From assembly GCA_946811185.2 (NCBI GenBank), contig OX328101.1, forward strand, positions 23,296,122-23,360,121: a stretch of DNA of 64,000 nucleotides, in the 5' to 3' direction. Position 1 is the first letter of the stretch. Each line of letters starts with the position of its first letter. Source of the DNA: Hippopus hippopus (lineage: Eukaryota > Mollusca > Bivalvia > Cardiida > Cardiidae). The notes under the pieces are model-generated. The model did no database searches and had not been told where the DNA came from. It saw only the letters and a list, made by a program, of their open reading frames with translations. The position numbers and the translations under genes are program-made. Of the stretch, positions 20,301 to 29,851 are shown piece by piece.

Positions 20301-21048
20301 GGAAATTCTGTAGCAGCTGCCGCTGTTTATGGAGAAAGGAGCTTAAAGTGCTGCCTTCCAAACAACTCCTCTATCTTCTCTGCTGAAATTAAAGCAATTG
20401 ATCTTGCCCTTAATCTAGCTGAACGTTCCAATTCCAACCATTTCATTATCTTTTCGGACTCTTTGTCAACATTACAGGCCCTTTCAAATCAACGATTTGA
20501 GAATCCCTTAATCTGTAGTTTACTTGAAAGGATCTCACAAATTTCTTCTATGAATAGATTGGTGTTCTGCTGGCTTTGCAAGTCATGTAGGCATAAATGC
20601 CGATAGGTCAGCCAAATCTGCACTTAACCTTCCCATTTCAGATTTTAAAGTCCACACACTGATTTTAAATCCTCCGTTTTAACACATATCCAATCTTCTT
20701 GGTAATCCCAGTGGGATGCTGATGTTTTCAATAAACTGCATTCAGTTAAACCTTCCCTTGGTGAATGGTACCCCGTTTACAGGTCTGTTCGTCAAGAAGA
20801 AGTGATAATTGCACGACTTCTAATTGGCCATTCACGCATCACACATCTTGACCAGAGATGATGCCCCTGAATGTATTCCATGCAATGCATCCTTTTCTGT
20901 AAAACATATCCTACTAGATTGCATTGACTTTCAGCCAGTTCGTTCAAAATATTTCAACGTCGATAGTTTAAAAAATCTTTTTGATTCTGTCAGCATTGAA
21001 TCTATTATCGCTTTCATAAAGGAGATTGGCATTTGCAATAAACTGTGA
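20301..21048 (+). pseudogene. LINE 3' coding remnant (RNase H and C-terminal region)
   Basis: Decayed end of a non-LTR retrotransposon polyprotein. Frame 3 from about 20301 reads an RNase H-like segment with SAEIKAIDLAL (the conserved Glu region) and IIFSDSLSTLQAL (the conserved Asp region), and stops at TAG near 20605. After at least one frameshift the reading continues as SVKPSLGEWYPVYRSVRQEE and then, in another frame to 21048, LLIGHSRITHL, a Cys-containing CIPCN segment and HILLDCIDF. This order (RNase H, then IGHSR...C..C...H..LDC) is typical of the I/Jockey-type LINE 3' ends common in molluscs. There is no reverse transcriptase here, so the copy is 5'-truncated and dead. The assignment to a clade is inference. 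Confidence 0.8.
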
Positions 21049-21529
21049 TATTTACTCTTCAGTTTCTTACATATCTTTTTACATTCTTTACACACCTTTA
21101 TATTAGATATCTTGTCAGCTGAATCACAGCCTTACCTTTTTTAATCTAAAACTTTTGAGTAGGCAGGGAATGCCCAGCCACTCAATATCATATTGTATAC
21201 ACATTATAAATGACACATACATGTATTTCTTCTTCATTTAAAGACTTCTTACTATCAATCCAACATTTTGTTCAAACCTTTTTATCACATTCTTAACTCT
21301 GTCATTTGAAACTTTTGAGTTGATAGGGATTGACCTGTCACTCAATAAAGTCCTTTATACATATTAAGATCACACATAATCCTTCTTAATTCAACTCTTT
21401 AACTATTATAAATGTATTCAAACCTTTTTCAGTTTAAAATCCCACCTTTACTATCTTTTAACACAGATATGCGCGCTAAATGACTTAAGATGTCAATGCG
21501 CCATAAAACAACATTCATTCATTCATTCT
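21049..21529 (+). mobile_element. LINE 3' UTR with (ATTC)n tail
   Basis: Sequence after the LINE stop contains an internal repeat (AAACTTTTGAGTAGGCAGGG and AAACTTTTGAGTTGATAGGG, about 165 bp apart). It ends GATGTCAATGCGCCATAAAA then (CATT)n at 21512-21529, the simple-repeat end expected of such an element. Confidence 0.65.
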
Positions 21530-23085
21530 ATACATGTATATAAATGCATTGACATTGTCTGATTTCAATTCAGTAACACATACAAATCAGCTGTGGAATA
21601 CTTTGAATACCAAAACCAGCCACACCATGAAAACCTTATAACAAACTTTTCTATGTATTAATTATACTTGATGCTACAGCTGTTGCAACTTATGCATGCG
21701 AATTTTTACTGTTTCAATTTAGCAGCTTTTCTTATAAAGTATTTGCACAAAGGTTATTCAAGATAAGAAACCGAATAGACAACAACAATGCATTACATTT
21801 ATGATGTTTAAATTACTATTTTTTTTCTTTTAAATCAAAACAGTAAGAGAAAACATCTAGTTTGAATTTGCAGTGGTTCAGATCATAAATGCTAGGCTGG
21901 TTTTAGAAATTTACCAGCCAAGTCCAAGTTCATATAGACCTAACTGTTAAAGAAACTTGTCATGTATTATATTTCCAGTCATGTTTCAAGGTGTCACTTG
22001 AAAAATAAAGACATCACAATTTTTAAGTGTTGCTAGATTATTTCAAAGTTCAACTTTAAAAATGAGGATAATGACATTTTGTCTTGATTTCAACAGTTTT
22101 GGCAAGCTTAGGAACACTTGTTAATTGTTGGAACATTTGTTAATTATTCATGAACTTCTAGCCTAGATGACCCTACACCTTTAATGTGTCAACATTCGTA
22201 TACCAGTAAAAGCATAATTCAAGCATACTTCAATAAATATCTTATAAATAGCATATTTGCAACTTTCTATATCAACTATGTAATGAGTAAATCATGGGTA
22301 GTTATTTCCATTCATCCCTTGGAGATTTGTGGGATTAATTGAGTGGAGTATTGATCATAGTGGATCAAGAACACTGATAATTTATCTGGATACTTCATTG
22401 AAAACAGATTTTTGAAATAGCAAAAAAAAAAACAAGAGGCGAAACATATCTGTCTCAGCTGTAAGTAATCAAGTTCCCATCCCCCATGTGTCTGAGCTGA
22501 CAGTTTTCCACGCCAAACAGGGACATTTACACAAATGAACAAAAAAGAAAAACAGGAATACAGGAAAAATATAGGAATATCATAATTATCATGAAACAAA
22601 AACAACAACCACAAAAAAAAAATTAGAAAAAAAAAAGGAATATCTAAATATCTAAATATAGAAAAGAATAAACAACTACAAAACTAGAATAGAACAAAAA
22701 ATATAAATGATAAAAAATAATAATAATAATAATGATAATATACAACATCTTATTTAAAAAAACTTGTGAAAAATGAAAAACTTGAAAAGGAATGAAATAA
22801 ACTTGAGAATTAAAAAAAAAAAAGTGATTAAAAAAAAAAAGAAACATGAAAAGAAAGCAATAAAATAATTAGGAAAAAATAAGTTACAAAGAAAAAAAAA
22901 AGAATAAAATAGTAACATGGAAAAAAATTATACAAGAATATATGAATAAAAAAAAATAATATAGGGGATAAAAAAGATATAGAAATACAAGACCTGCTGC
23001 TTTAAATTCTAACACAAAAAAATGGAGTTACATGTACATTACAAAAAATGACATTGCCAAGTTTAAACAAACAGTTAGCTTTATC
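21530..23085. other. AT-rich intron sequence, low complexity at 22590-22960
   Basis: No gene or repeat family recognised. 22590-22960 is strongly A-rich with many A runs and gives spurious Phe/Ile/Tyr-rich frames on the opposite strand. Confidence 0.5.
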
Positions 23086-23121
23086 AGGGATCGTATATAC
23101 ACACATGTATATAAGATCCCT
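23086..23121. repeat. Short inverted repeat
   Basis: AGGGATCGTATATA pairs with TATATAAGATCCCT around a short ACACATG spacer, with one mismatch or bulge. Confidence 0.7.
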
Positions 23122-23209
23122 GGCTTTATACATAAAGCAACAACTTAATTTTTACTCACAAATGCAAAAAAAAAAGGTGTAATCTTGAGTACCGTAGATT
23201 GATTTTAAA

Positions 23210-23417
23210 CTGTTAACCGGATAATTCTGAGTTTCAAGGCCCTGAGGATCAAGGCTTAAATTGAAAACACTGCCATCAGCATTTTCTCTATTTGCCAACA
23301 TATTTTATGTGCTTGTCAAATACCAATCTAACCATATGAGCCACAAATTATTGTATAGTCTACAAATGCTTTCGATTTGGACAAAATGAAATGGTCATTT
23401 GGAAAACAGTTACACAA
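23210..23417 (+). mobile_element. MITE-A copy, diverged
   Basis: GTTAACCGGATAATTCTGAG at the left and TGGTCATTTGGAAAACAGTT at the right. The left palindrome arm is deleted, leaving CATCAGCATTTTCTC. Confidence 0.65.
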
Positions 23418-24225
23418 GGAATATGATTTTACTCACCATTAACGTTAAAGTAAACCTAAATGTTCATTTTCTATTTATACAAGTTGTTTTTCTGTAGGTT
23501 TAACACATAATCACATCTTTGCAGTTTACTTGAATTGTTTATAGGCAAAGTTGTACATGTAGTACTGAAAAAATCTTTATTGCTTTTTTTTTTCTTTAGA
23601 GATTTTCAATTGGAATATGTTTGTTTCTGATACCCCCTGTCCCTGGCAAAAGTATTGCAGAAAGTATCAGAAGCAAGCATTATCCATCCTCATAATCCTT
23701 TTCTTTTAAAGTAATGACAGGAATATGCACACATAAACAATTTTCATCATGAACTATAACATACAGATTTGTAAAATGCAAAGGAATCATCAGGAGGTAA
23801 TTACCTTAGGTACAAACTTAAAAACAAAAAAATATTTAAATTGTTGATCAACAGTCATGAAATAGGATACAGATAATAAACTTAAAATTTTCAGTATGTA
23901 CTTTGTTAATGAGGAATCTTTGATTGAAAAGTAGAAATATTGACACAAAAGAACTCAAGTTCACTCTATGTTTCAAGAAAACGAAAAGGAATAAATATAA
24001 AGTTACAGTACAACAGTGTGATTAACAAGTTAGATATGCATACAGATTTCAACAACAGCAGATCATTCACCCACAAACATGCGAGCAAGAAAGTCTTTTG
24101 AAAAGTAAGTTTAAGTTTAATTCCTTTGCAAGAACAAAGAAATCAAGATTAAATGTACATGTATTTATATTAAGATGTAATTAAATTGAAAAACAAAAAA
24201 ATAAAACAAATAAGGGTGTGGTTTA
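23418..24225. other. No gene or repeat recognised
   Basis: AT-rich intron sequence of gene 3. Confidence 0.45.
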
Positions 24226-24440
24226 TTAACTCTTTATAATATACAATTCAGTGTTTTAATTACTGTTAAAAATAAGGCTTTTGAAAACACTGAGGAAAAA
24301 GGAAAAAATGCTGGATACCAGCATTTGATTCTTTTTCCACAATGTTTTCTTCCCATTCAAAGACAAATTTTCTTATTTGAGCGCCCTTTACTTTGTCATC
24401 TGCAATTGCTTTCAATTTGGACCATTCTAAAATTTTAAAA
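24226..24440 (+). mobile_element. MITE-A copy
   Basis: Left TTAACTCTTTATAATATACA. Hairpin AAAAATGCTGGATACCAGCA has a changed centre. Right end is truncated after CATTCTAAAATTTT. Confidence 0.75.
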
Positions 24441-24977
24441 CCTGTTATCAGAAAGAAAAATTGATTAAATGAATACTAAAAACTACCTTAAACTTGAAGA
24501 TAAAAATGAGTAAAACATTTACAGTACAAAAATGAAATTTTCACATTGAGAATGCATACAGTCAGCTTTCTACAGCAGCAGGTCAATTCTCACTTACAAA
24601 TACAGGTTTGAGCAAGAAAAATAGAATTGTGAGTTACATAAGTTCAGATTTTACCTACAATAAAAATACAGTTTAACCAAGAATAGTCATATTGATTTAA
24701 AACAATCTTAAGTCTATAAATCAGAAAAGAAACATAAAAAAAGCAAAATAAAATTACTGGAAACAACTTTTTCCACAACTAGCCCACTCCCTTCCCCATT
24801 CCCTATCCCCACCCCATTGAAAAAAAGAACCAGAGGTTGTTTTTTTTTTTGTTTTCAATTAAAGATTCGATGGCTTTGAAGTGGTAATACTTGAAAAAGA
24901 TGACAGACACTTTGCCTGAGGCCATAATGAGAAAAATCTACAAGTTGGCAGTGCATCTACATGGTAAGTTAAAAACT
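24441..24977. other. No gene or repeat recognised
   Basis: AT-rich, with a poly-T tract near 24840. No splice-bounded frame noticed. Confidence 0.4.
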
Positions 24978-25050
24978 GTACAGGTAGATTAAGATCAGAC
25001 TAAACAGACTATGCATTCTAATCTTAGACATAAACTGTTTTTTTTTTTCC
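24978..25050. mobile_element. MITE-B hairpin, decayed
   Basis: CAGGTAGATTAAGATCAGAC and ATTCTAATCTTAGACATAAA remain as unequal arms. No termini. Confidence 0.5.
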
Positions 25051-25106
25051 GCAGATATTCTTTCCAAAACAACAATTTGGAAAGAGTAATAGCCTAGATT
25101 GTCCTT

Positions 25107-25333
25107 TAATCCTTTACCACACAATCCCTACTTTTAACGACCTTGAGAAAGATAGCTTTGGAAGACATTGTGAGAAAAGGAGAAAATGCTGGTAACCAGC
25201 ATTTTCTCCTTTTCCCACAATGTTTTCTACCCTTACCAAAGAATTTTCAACTTCTGAGTCACATTTATGTTGTTGTCTGCAAATGCTTTCAATTTGGACA
25301 GGTGTGAAAATTTTGTCGTTTGGTAAAGGGTTA
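25107..25333 (+). mobile_element. MITE-A, reference-quality copy
   Basis: TTAATCCTTTACCACACAAT at the left and TTGTCGTTTGGTAAAGGGTT then AA at the right. The central palindrome from ACATTGTGAGAAAAGGAGAA to CTCCTTTTCCCACAATGTTT has one mismatch pair. The right TTAA is also the left TTAA of the next copy. Confidence 0.95.
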
Positions 25334-25558
25334 ACTCTTTACCAACCGACAAAATTTTAAGTAATTGCAAATTGAAAGCATTTGCAAATGACAAAATCAG
25401 TGTGACTGAAAAATTAAAACATGTCCTGAGAAAGGTAGAAAACATTCAGGGAAAAGGAGAAAATGCTGGTTACCAGCATTTCTCCTCTTCCCACAATGTT
25501 TTCAAAAGGCTTCTTTCTCAGGGTCGTTAAAGCTGGGGATGGTGTGGTGAAGGGTTAA
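25331..25558 (-). mobile_element. MITE-A copy sharing TTAA on both sides
   Basis: Starts TTAACTCTTTACCAACCGAC and ends GATGGTGTGGTGAAGGGTTA then A. Tail-to-tail with the preceding element, head-to-head with the next. Confidence 0.9.
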
Positions 25559-26018
25559 CCCACCACCAAACAATCCTGTGTTTTAAAGACCCTGGGGAAA
25601 AAAAGCCTTTTTAACATTGTGGGAAAAGAAAATAATGCTTGTTTCCAACATTATTTCCTTTTCCTGCAGTGTTTTTTATCTTGTCACAGACAAATTCCAT
25701 CATTTGAGTGATATTAGTCATCTGCAAAATCTTTCACTGTGGACCAGTCGGGGTCCTGCGTGGCTCAATGGCAAAGTGTAGGACTCGTAACCTGGAGGCC
25801 CTGGGTTAGAGCAGCACTAGATCCACTGGGCCTTTCGTGGGAGTGTCCTTGGGCAAGACACTTCAGAGCTCTAGCCTAGTACTGGTAAAATCCAAGAAAT
25901 ACATGAATATGTGAGCTGTTGCCGTGATATGACTGAAATAATGTTGAAAGAGGCATAAAACACCATTCAGTAACAGTCAGTCTGGGCCAGTCAAAAATTC
26001 TGTTATTTGGTATTTTAG
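25556..26018 (+). mobile_element. MITE-A copy interrupted by an S2 SINE
   Basis: TTAACCCACCACCAAACAAT to TTTCACTGTGGACCAGTC, then the SINE. The MITE resumes with GGGCCAGTCAAAAATTCTGT and TATTTGGTATTTTAG. The interrupted copy has a C/G-poor centre (AATGCTTGTTTCCAACATTA). Confidence 0.85.
25750..25982 (+). mobile_element. S2 SINE, complete, with target duplication
   Basis: tRNA-like head: GGTCCTGCGTGGCTCAATGG (A box), and a weakened B-box-like GGGTTAGAGCAGCAC. The body contains TTCGTGGGAGTGTCCTTGGG and CGTGATATGACTGAAATAAT. Flanks TGGACCAGTC (25740-25749) and TGGGCCAGTC (25983-25992) form a 10-bp target duplication with one difference. Confidence 0.85.
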
Positions 26019-26243
26019 ACTTTTCCAAACAATCCTTTGTTTTCATGACCCTGATGAAGACCCCTTCTGGAAGCATTGTAGAAAAGGGAGGAAATGCTGG
26101 TAACCAGCATTTTCTCCTTTTGCCACAATATTTTCTAGCCTGTCAAAGAGCCTCAGTTCATTTGTACCACTTTCAGATTTGTTGCCTGCAGATGCTTTTA
26201 ATTTAGAAGAGTCTTAAGTCTGAAGTTGCAGAAAAGGTTAAAG
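26015..26243 (+). mobile_element. MITE-A copy
   Basis: CTTTTCCAAACAATCCTTTG at the left. Hairpin GGAAATGCTGGTAACCAGCA is good. Right end is eroded at GAAGAGTCTTAAGTC. Confidence 0.8.
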
Positions 26244-26272
26244 AGAAAATCAAGAATACCTGTAGTCTTGAT

Positions 26273-26497
26273 TAACCCTTTACCACACAATCCACACTTT
26301 CAATGACCCTTAGAAAGAAAGCTTTTGAAAACATCATGGGAAAAGGAGAACATGCCGGTAACCAGCATTTTCTCCTTTTCCCACAATGTTTTAATTCTTC
26401 CTTACAGATTCCATCAATTAAAGAACACTTAAATTGTTGTCTGCAAGAACTTACAATTTGGACAAGTCTACGTTTTGCTTGTGTGGTAAAGAGTTAA
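26273..26497 (+). mobile_element. MITE-A copy, complete
   Basis: TTAACCCTTTACCACACAAT to GCTTGTGTGGTAAAGAGTTA then A. Hairpin with one changed pair (CATGCCGGTAACCAGCAT). Confidence 0.9.
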
Positions 26498-26631
26498 ATG
26501 AAACAAGCAAAGATTTGAAAAAACAGAAAAGTGAAAAATACCAACACAAAGTTACTTTATAAACTTACTTGAAATCATTCTCACAACAAAGACGAGGGTT
26601 CATCATTTGGTCCACATTTCTCTAGTCATTT

Positions 26632-28238
26632 TTTAGCTCACCTGAGCACAAAGTGCTCATGGGGAGCTATTGTGATCGTGCTGTGTCCGTCGTCTGTCGT
26701 GCTTCGTCTGTCGTCAACTTTTCACCTTGTGTACGCTCTAGAGGCCACATTTTCAGTCCGATACTCATGAAACTTGGTCAGAATGTTTGTCTCAATAAAA
26801 TCTCGGACGAGTTCGAAAATGGGTCATATCGGGTCAAAAACTAGGTCACTAGGTCAAATCTTAGAAAAATGTTGTGTACACTCTAGAGGCCACATTTTCT
26901 GTCCAATACTCCTGAAAGTTGGTCAGAATGTTTGCCTTGATGGTATCTCGGACGACTTTGAAAATGGGTCATGTCGGGTTAAAAACTAGGTCACCAGGTC
27001 AATCTTAGAAAAACCTTGTGTACGCTCTTGAGGCCACATTTTCAGTCTAAAACGCTTGAAAGTTGGTCAGAATGTTTGTCTGGATGATATCTTGGATGAG
27101 TTCAAAAATAGGTTATGTGGGGTCAAAAACTAGGTCATTAGGTCAAATCTTAGAAAAACCTTGTGTACGCTCTAGAGGCCACATTTACAATCCAAAACTC
27201 CTGAAAGTTGGTCAGAATGTTTGTCTTGATGATATATCAGACGAGTTTGAAAATGGGTCATGTCGGGTCAAAAACTAGGTCACTAGGTCAAATCTTAGAA
27301 AAACCTTGTGTACACTCTAGAAACCACATTTTCTGTCAAAAACTCTTGAAAGTTGGTCAGAATGTTTGTCTTGATAATAGCTCAGGTGAGTTTGATAATG
27401 GGTCATGTCGGGTCAAAAACTAGGTCACTAGGTCTAATCTTAGAAAAAATCTTGTGTACGCTCTGGAGGACACATTTTCAGTCGAAAACTCCTGAAACTC
27501 GGTCAGAATGTGTTTCTTGATGAGACCTTGAATAAGTTTAAATTTGGGTCACGTCGGGTCAAAAACTAGGTCACTAGGTCAAAAATTGGAAAAACCTTGT
27601 GTACCCTCTACAGGCCACATTTTCAGTCTGATACTCTTTGAACTTGGTCAGAATGTTTGTTTTGGTGATATCTCAAAAGAGTTTGATAATGGGTAATGTC
27701 GCGTCAAAAACTAGGTTACTTGGTCAAATCTTAGAAAAACCTTTTGTACACTCTAGAGGCCACATTTGCAGTCCAATACTCATGAAACTTGGTCAGAATG
27801 TTTGTCTTAGTAATATCTCAAAAGTGTTTGATAATGGGTAATGTCTGATCAAAAACTAGGTCACTAGGCAAAATCTTAGAAAAACCTGTAGAGGCCACAT
27901 TTTTAGTCCGAAACTCTTAAAAGTTGGTCAGAATGTTTGTCTTGATAATATCTTGAAAGAGTTGGCAAATTGGTAATGTTGGATCAAAAACTAGGTCACT
28001 AGGTCAAATCTTCGAAAACCTTGTTTACTTTCTAGAGGCCTCATTTTTAATGCAATACTCATGAAACTTGGTCAGAATGTTGGTCTTGCACCAGTTTGCA
28101 AGTGGGTCATTTCGGGTCAATAACTCCTGAAAATCTTGGTAGAATGTTTGTCATAATATCTCAAAAGAGATTGAAAATGGGTCATAATTGGTCAAATGAC
28201 TCAGGTGGGCGATTTCAGGGCCATCATGGCCCTCTTGT
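26632..28238 (+). repeat. Interspersed element made of about ten 145-bp tandem units
   Basis: Units are marked by AGGCCACATTTTCAGTCC starting at 26742, 26887, 27031, 27176, 27321, 27467, 27612, 27757, 27892 and 28036, so the period is 144-146 bp with one short unit of 135. Each unit also has ACTAGGTCACTAGGTCAAAT and TTGGTCAGAATGTTTGTCTT. The element begins TTAGCTCACCTGAGCACAAA and ends ACTCAGGTGGGCGATTTCAG then GGCCCTCTTG, so its termini include a short inverted CTCACCTGAG/CTCAGGTG pair. Units read through as open frames in places, but I consider these incidental. Confidence 0.9.
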
Positions 28239-28291
28239 ATATGCTTTTAATTTGGACTAGTCTAAAATTTTATTGTGTGGTAAAGGGTCAA
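28238..28291 (+). mobile_element. MITE-A right end, probably the host of the 145-bp element
   Basis: ATATGCTTTTAATTTGGACT then AAATTTTATTGTGTGGTAAA. A possible left part (TTCATCATTTGGTCCACATT) lies just before the element at 26600, which would make this one MITE split by a 1.6 kb insertion. Confidence 0.6.
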
Positions 28292-28515
28292 CCCTTTACC
28301 TAACAACAAAATTTTTGAATGTGACCAAATTGAAACCATCTACAGACAACGAAATAAATGTGACTCAAAATCTGAAGTTTGTGTTGGGAAAGGTAGAAAA
28401 CAGAAAACATTATGGGAAAAGGAGAAAATGCTGGTAAACAGCATTTTCTTCTTTTCCCACAGTGTTTTCAAAAGGTCTCTTTCTCAGGGTTGTTAAAAGT
28501 CGGGATTGTGTGGTA
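28286..28515 (-). mobile_element. MITE-A copy, complete
   Basis: TCAACCCTTTACCTAACAAC at the left, in the target shared with the previous end. Right end GTCGGGATTGTGTGGTA. There is a small duplication, GAAAACAGAAAACATTATGG. Confidence 0.85.
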
Positions 28516-28575
28516 TGATCAGACTGAACAGAATATGCAATCTGATCTGAGATCTACATTGCTATTTTCTGTACA
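28516..28575. mobile_element. Half MITE-B core
   Basis: GATCAGACTGAACAGAATAT, then GCAATCTGATCTGAGATCTA. The core is present with partly broken pairing and no termini. Confidence 0.5.
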
Positions 28576-28629
28576 GATATTCTCTCAACATGATACGAAA
28601 TTGTAATACATGTATCTTGAAAGTGTTTT

Positions 28630-29003
28630 AAGTTATTACCAAATGAAATTTTTAGACTTGTACTAATTGAAAGTATATGTAGACAACAAATTTAAGGTGT
28701 ACGGCCCCTAACTCATTGGTAAGCATCGACATTTTTGTAAAGGCTATTTGGCCAATCTTGGCAGCTTCCATCTTAGAGTTAGGGGCTGTAGACTTACTAA
28801 CTCATCAGTAAATAACATGTAACATCGATGTTTTTATAAAGGCTATTCGGCCAATCTTGGCAGCTTCCATCTTTTAATATGTGAGTTTGGGGCTGTAGAC
28901 CGTAAATATGGCTCAAAAGATGGGTTTGCCTTTGAAGAGGTAAAAAAACATGTTTTAAAGTTTTTGAAACTTAGGAATGTTTGGTAAAAGTTTAAACTAT
29001 CCT
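28630..29003 (-). mobile_element. MITE-A split by a MITE-E dimer
   Basis: TTACCAAATGAAATTTTTAG and ATGTAGACAACAAATTTA precede the insertion. TAAATATGGCTCAAAAGATG and AGGAATGTTTGGTAAAAGTT follow it. The palindrome is lost. Confidence 0.65.
28692..28905. mobile_element. MITE-E, two copies in tandem
   Basis: Unit 1 (28692-28792) runs TTAAGGTGTACGGCCCCTAA to GAGTTAGGGGCTGTAGAC. Unit 2 (28793-28905) repeats ACTAACTCATCAGTAAATAA to GAGTTTGGGGCTGTAGACC. Both hold GGCCAATCTTGGCAGCTTCC. Confidence 0.75.
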
Positions 29004-29091
29004 CATAGTTTATTGAGCAACCTGCTAAATAAATTTGCTGCAGGTATCTTTGAGAATACTCTTGTAAAAAAGGCATTTTCAATATTCATTT

Positions 29092-29321
29092 TAAGGACTA
29101 CAACCCCAAACTCATCAATAAATATCGTGTAACATCGACGTTTATGTTAAGGCTATTTGGCCAATCTTGGCAGCTTCCATCTTTTAATATGAGAGTTAGG
29201 GGCTGTAGACTCACTAACTCATCGGTAAATATCGAGTAACATCGACTATTTTGTACAGGCTACTTGGCCAATTTGGACAGCTTCCGTCTTTAATATAAGA
29301 GTTAGAGGCCGTAGACCTTAA
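29092..29321. mobile_element. MITE-E, second tandem dimer
   Basis: Unit 1 starts TTAAGGACTACAACCCCAAA. Unit 2 ends GAGGCCGTAGACCTTAA. The outer ends are inverted copies flanked by TTAA, and the unit junction is GTAGACTCACTAACTCATCG. Confidence 0.75.
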
Positions 29322-29424
29322 TTTGAATATGCCAGTATGTGGAAAAATGAGGAATATGTCTTTTGCCACAATATTTTCTAAAGTACATGTATTCCTTAGC
29401 ATTACTCAAATGTCTTTAACTCTT

Positions 29425-29778
29425 CCTAATGGCAAATATTGTCTTACAAAGGGTGAAAAAACCTTGTCGGAAGAGGAGAAAATGCTAGTATCCAGCATTT
29501 TCTCCTTTTACCAAAATGTTTTCAATAGCTGCCTTACTCAAGGACTTTAATCCTTGGGCTGCTAAGCACGACTCACTGAGCTTTTGCGGACAGTGTAGAT
29601 CAAGATAAGACTGCACAGAACGTGCAGTCTGAACTTGGATCTACACTGTCCGAGAAGGATTTATTATTTCCCAAAACAAACCTTTGAACTAGCAATATCT
29701 GGGTTTTTACTATCGAAATGAAAATTTCATACTAGTTTTTTAGCATGGTTAAAACTTGGGCATGTGGTAAAGGGTTAA
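29425..29778 (-). mobile_element. MITE-A interrupted by MITE-B
   Basis: Hairpin GAAAATGCTAGTATCCAGCA, then GCCTTACTCAAGGACTTTAA where the B element begins. The MITE resumes with TTAAAACTTGGGCATGTGGT. The target is the TTAA inside the normal GTCGTTAAAACTCGGG of MITE-A. Confidence 0.85.
29551..29752 (+). mobile_element. MITE-B, complete, nested in MITE-A
   Basis: TTTAATCCTTGGGCTGCTAA to TTTTTTAGCATGGTTAA. Hairpin GGACAGTGTAGATCAAGATA around GACTGCACAGAACGTGCAGT. TTAA at both borders is the duplicated target. Confidence 0.9.
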
Positions 29779-29779
29779 A

Positions 29780-29841
29780 GACCTAGACGCCAATGCCTTG
29801 CTGAATCGCCATTCATTCATTCATTCATTCATTCATTCATT
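29780..29841 (+). mobile_element. Probable LINE 3' tail with (ATTC)n
   Basis: GACGCCAATGCCTTGCTGAA then about eight CATT units at 29811-29841. The text resembles the end of the LINE at 21529 (GATGTCAATGCGCC then CATT units), so a very short 3' fragment is likely. Confidence 0.45.
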
Positions 29842-29851
29842 GTGGTACATG

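Noticed and set aside
22312..22847. 100- and 67-codon minus frames
   Set aside because: Phe/Tyr/Ile-rich readings of an A-rich low-complexity stretch.
26653..27841. Series of 63-71-codon open frames with the recurring peptide KTRSLGQILEK
   Set aside because: They are the same 145-bp tandem unit read repeatedly, broken by stops at unit changes; no start or splice context.
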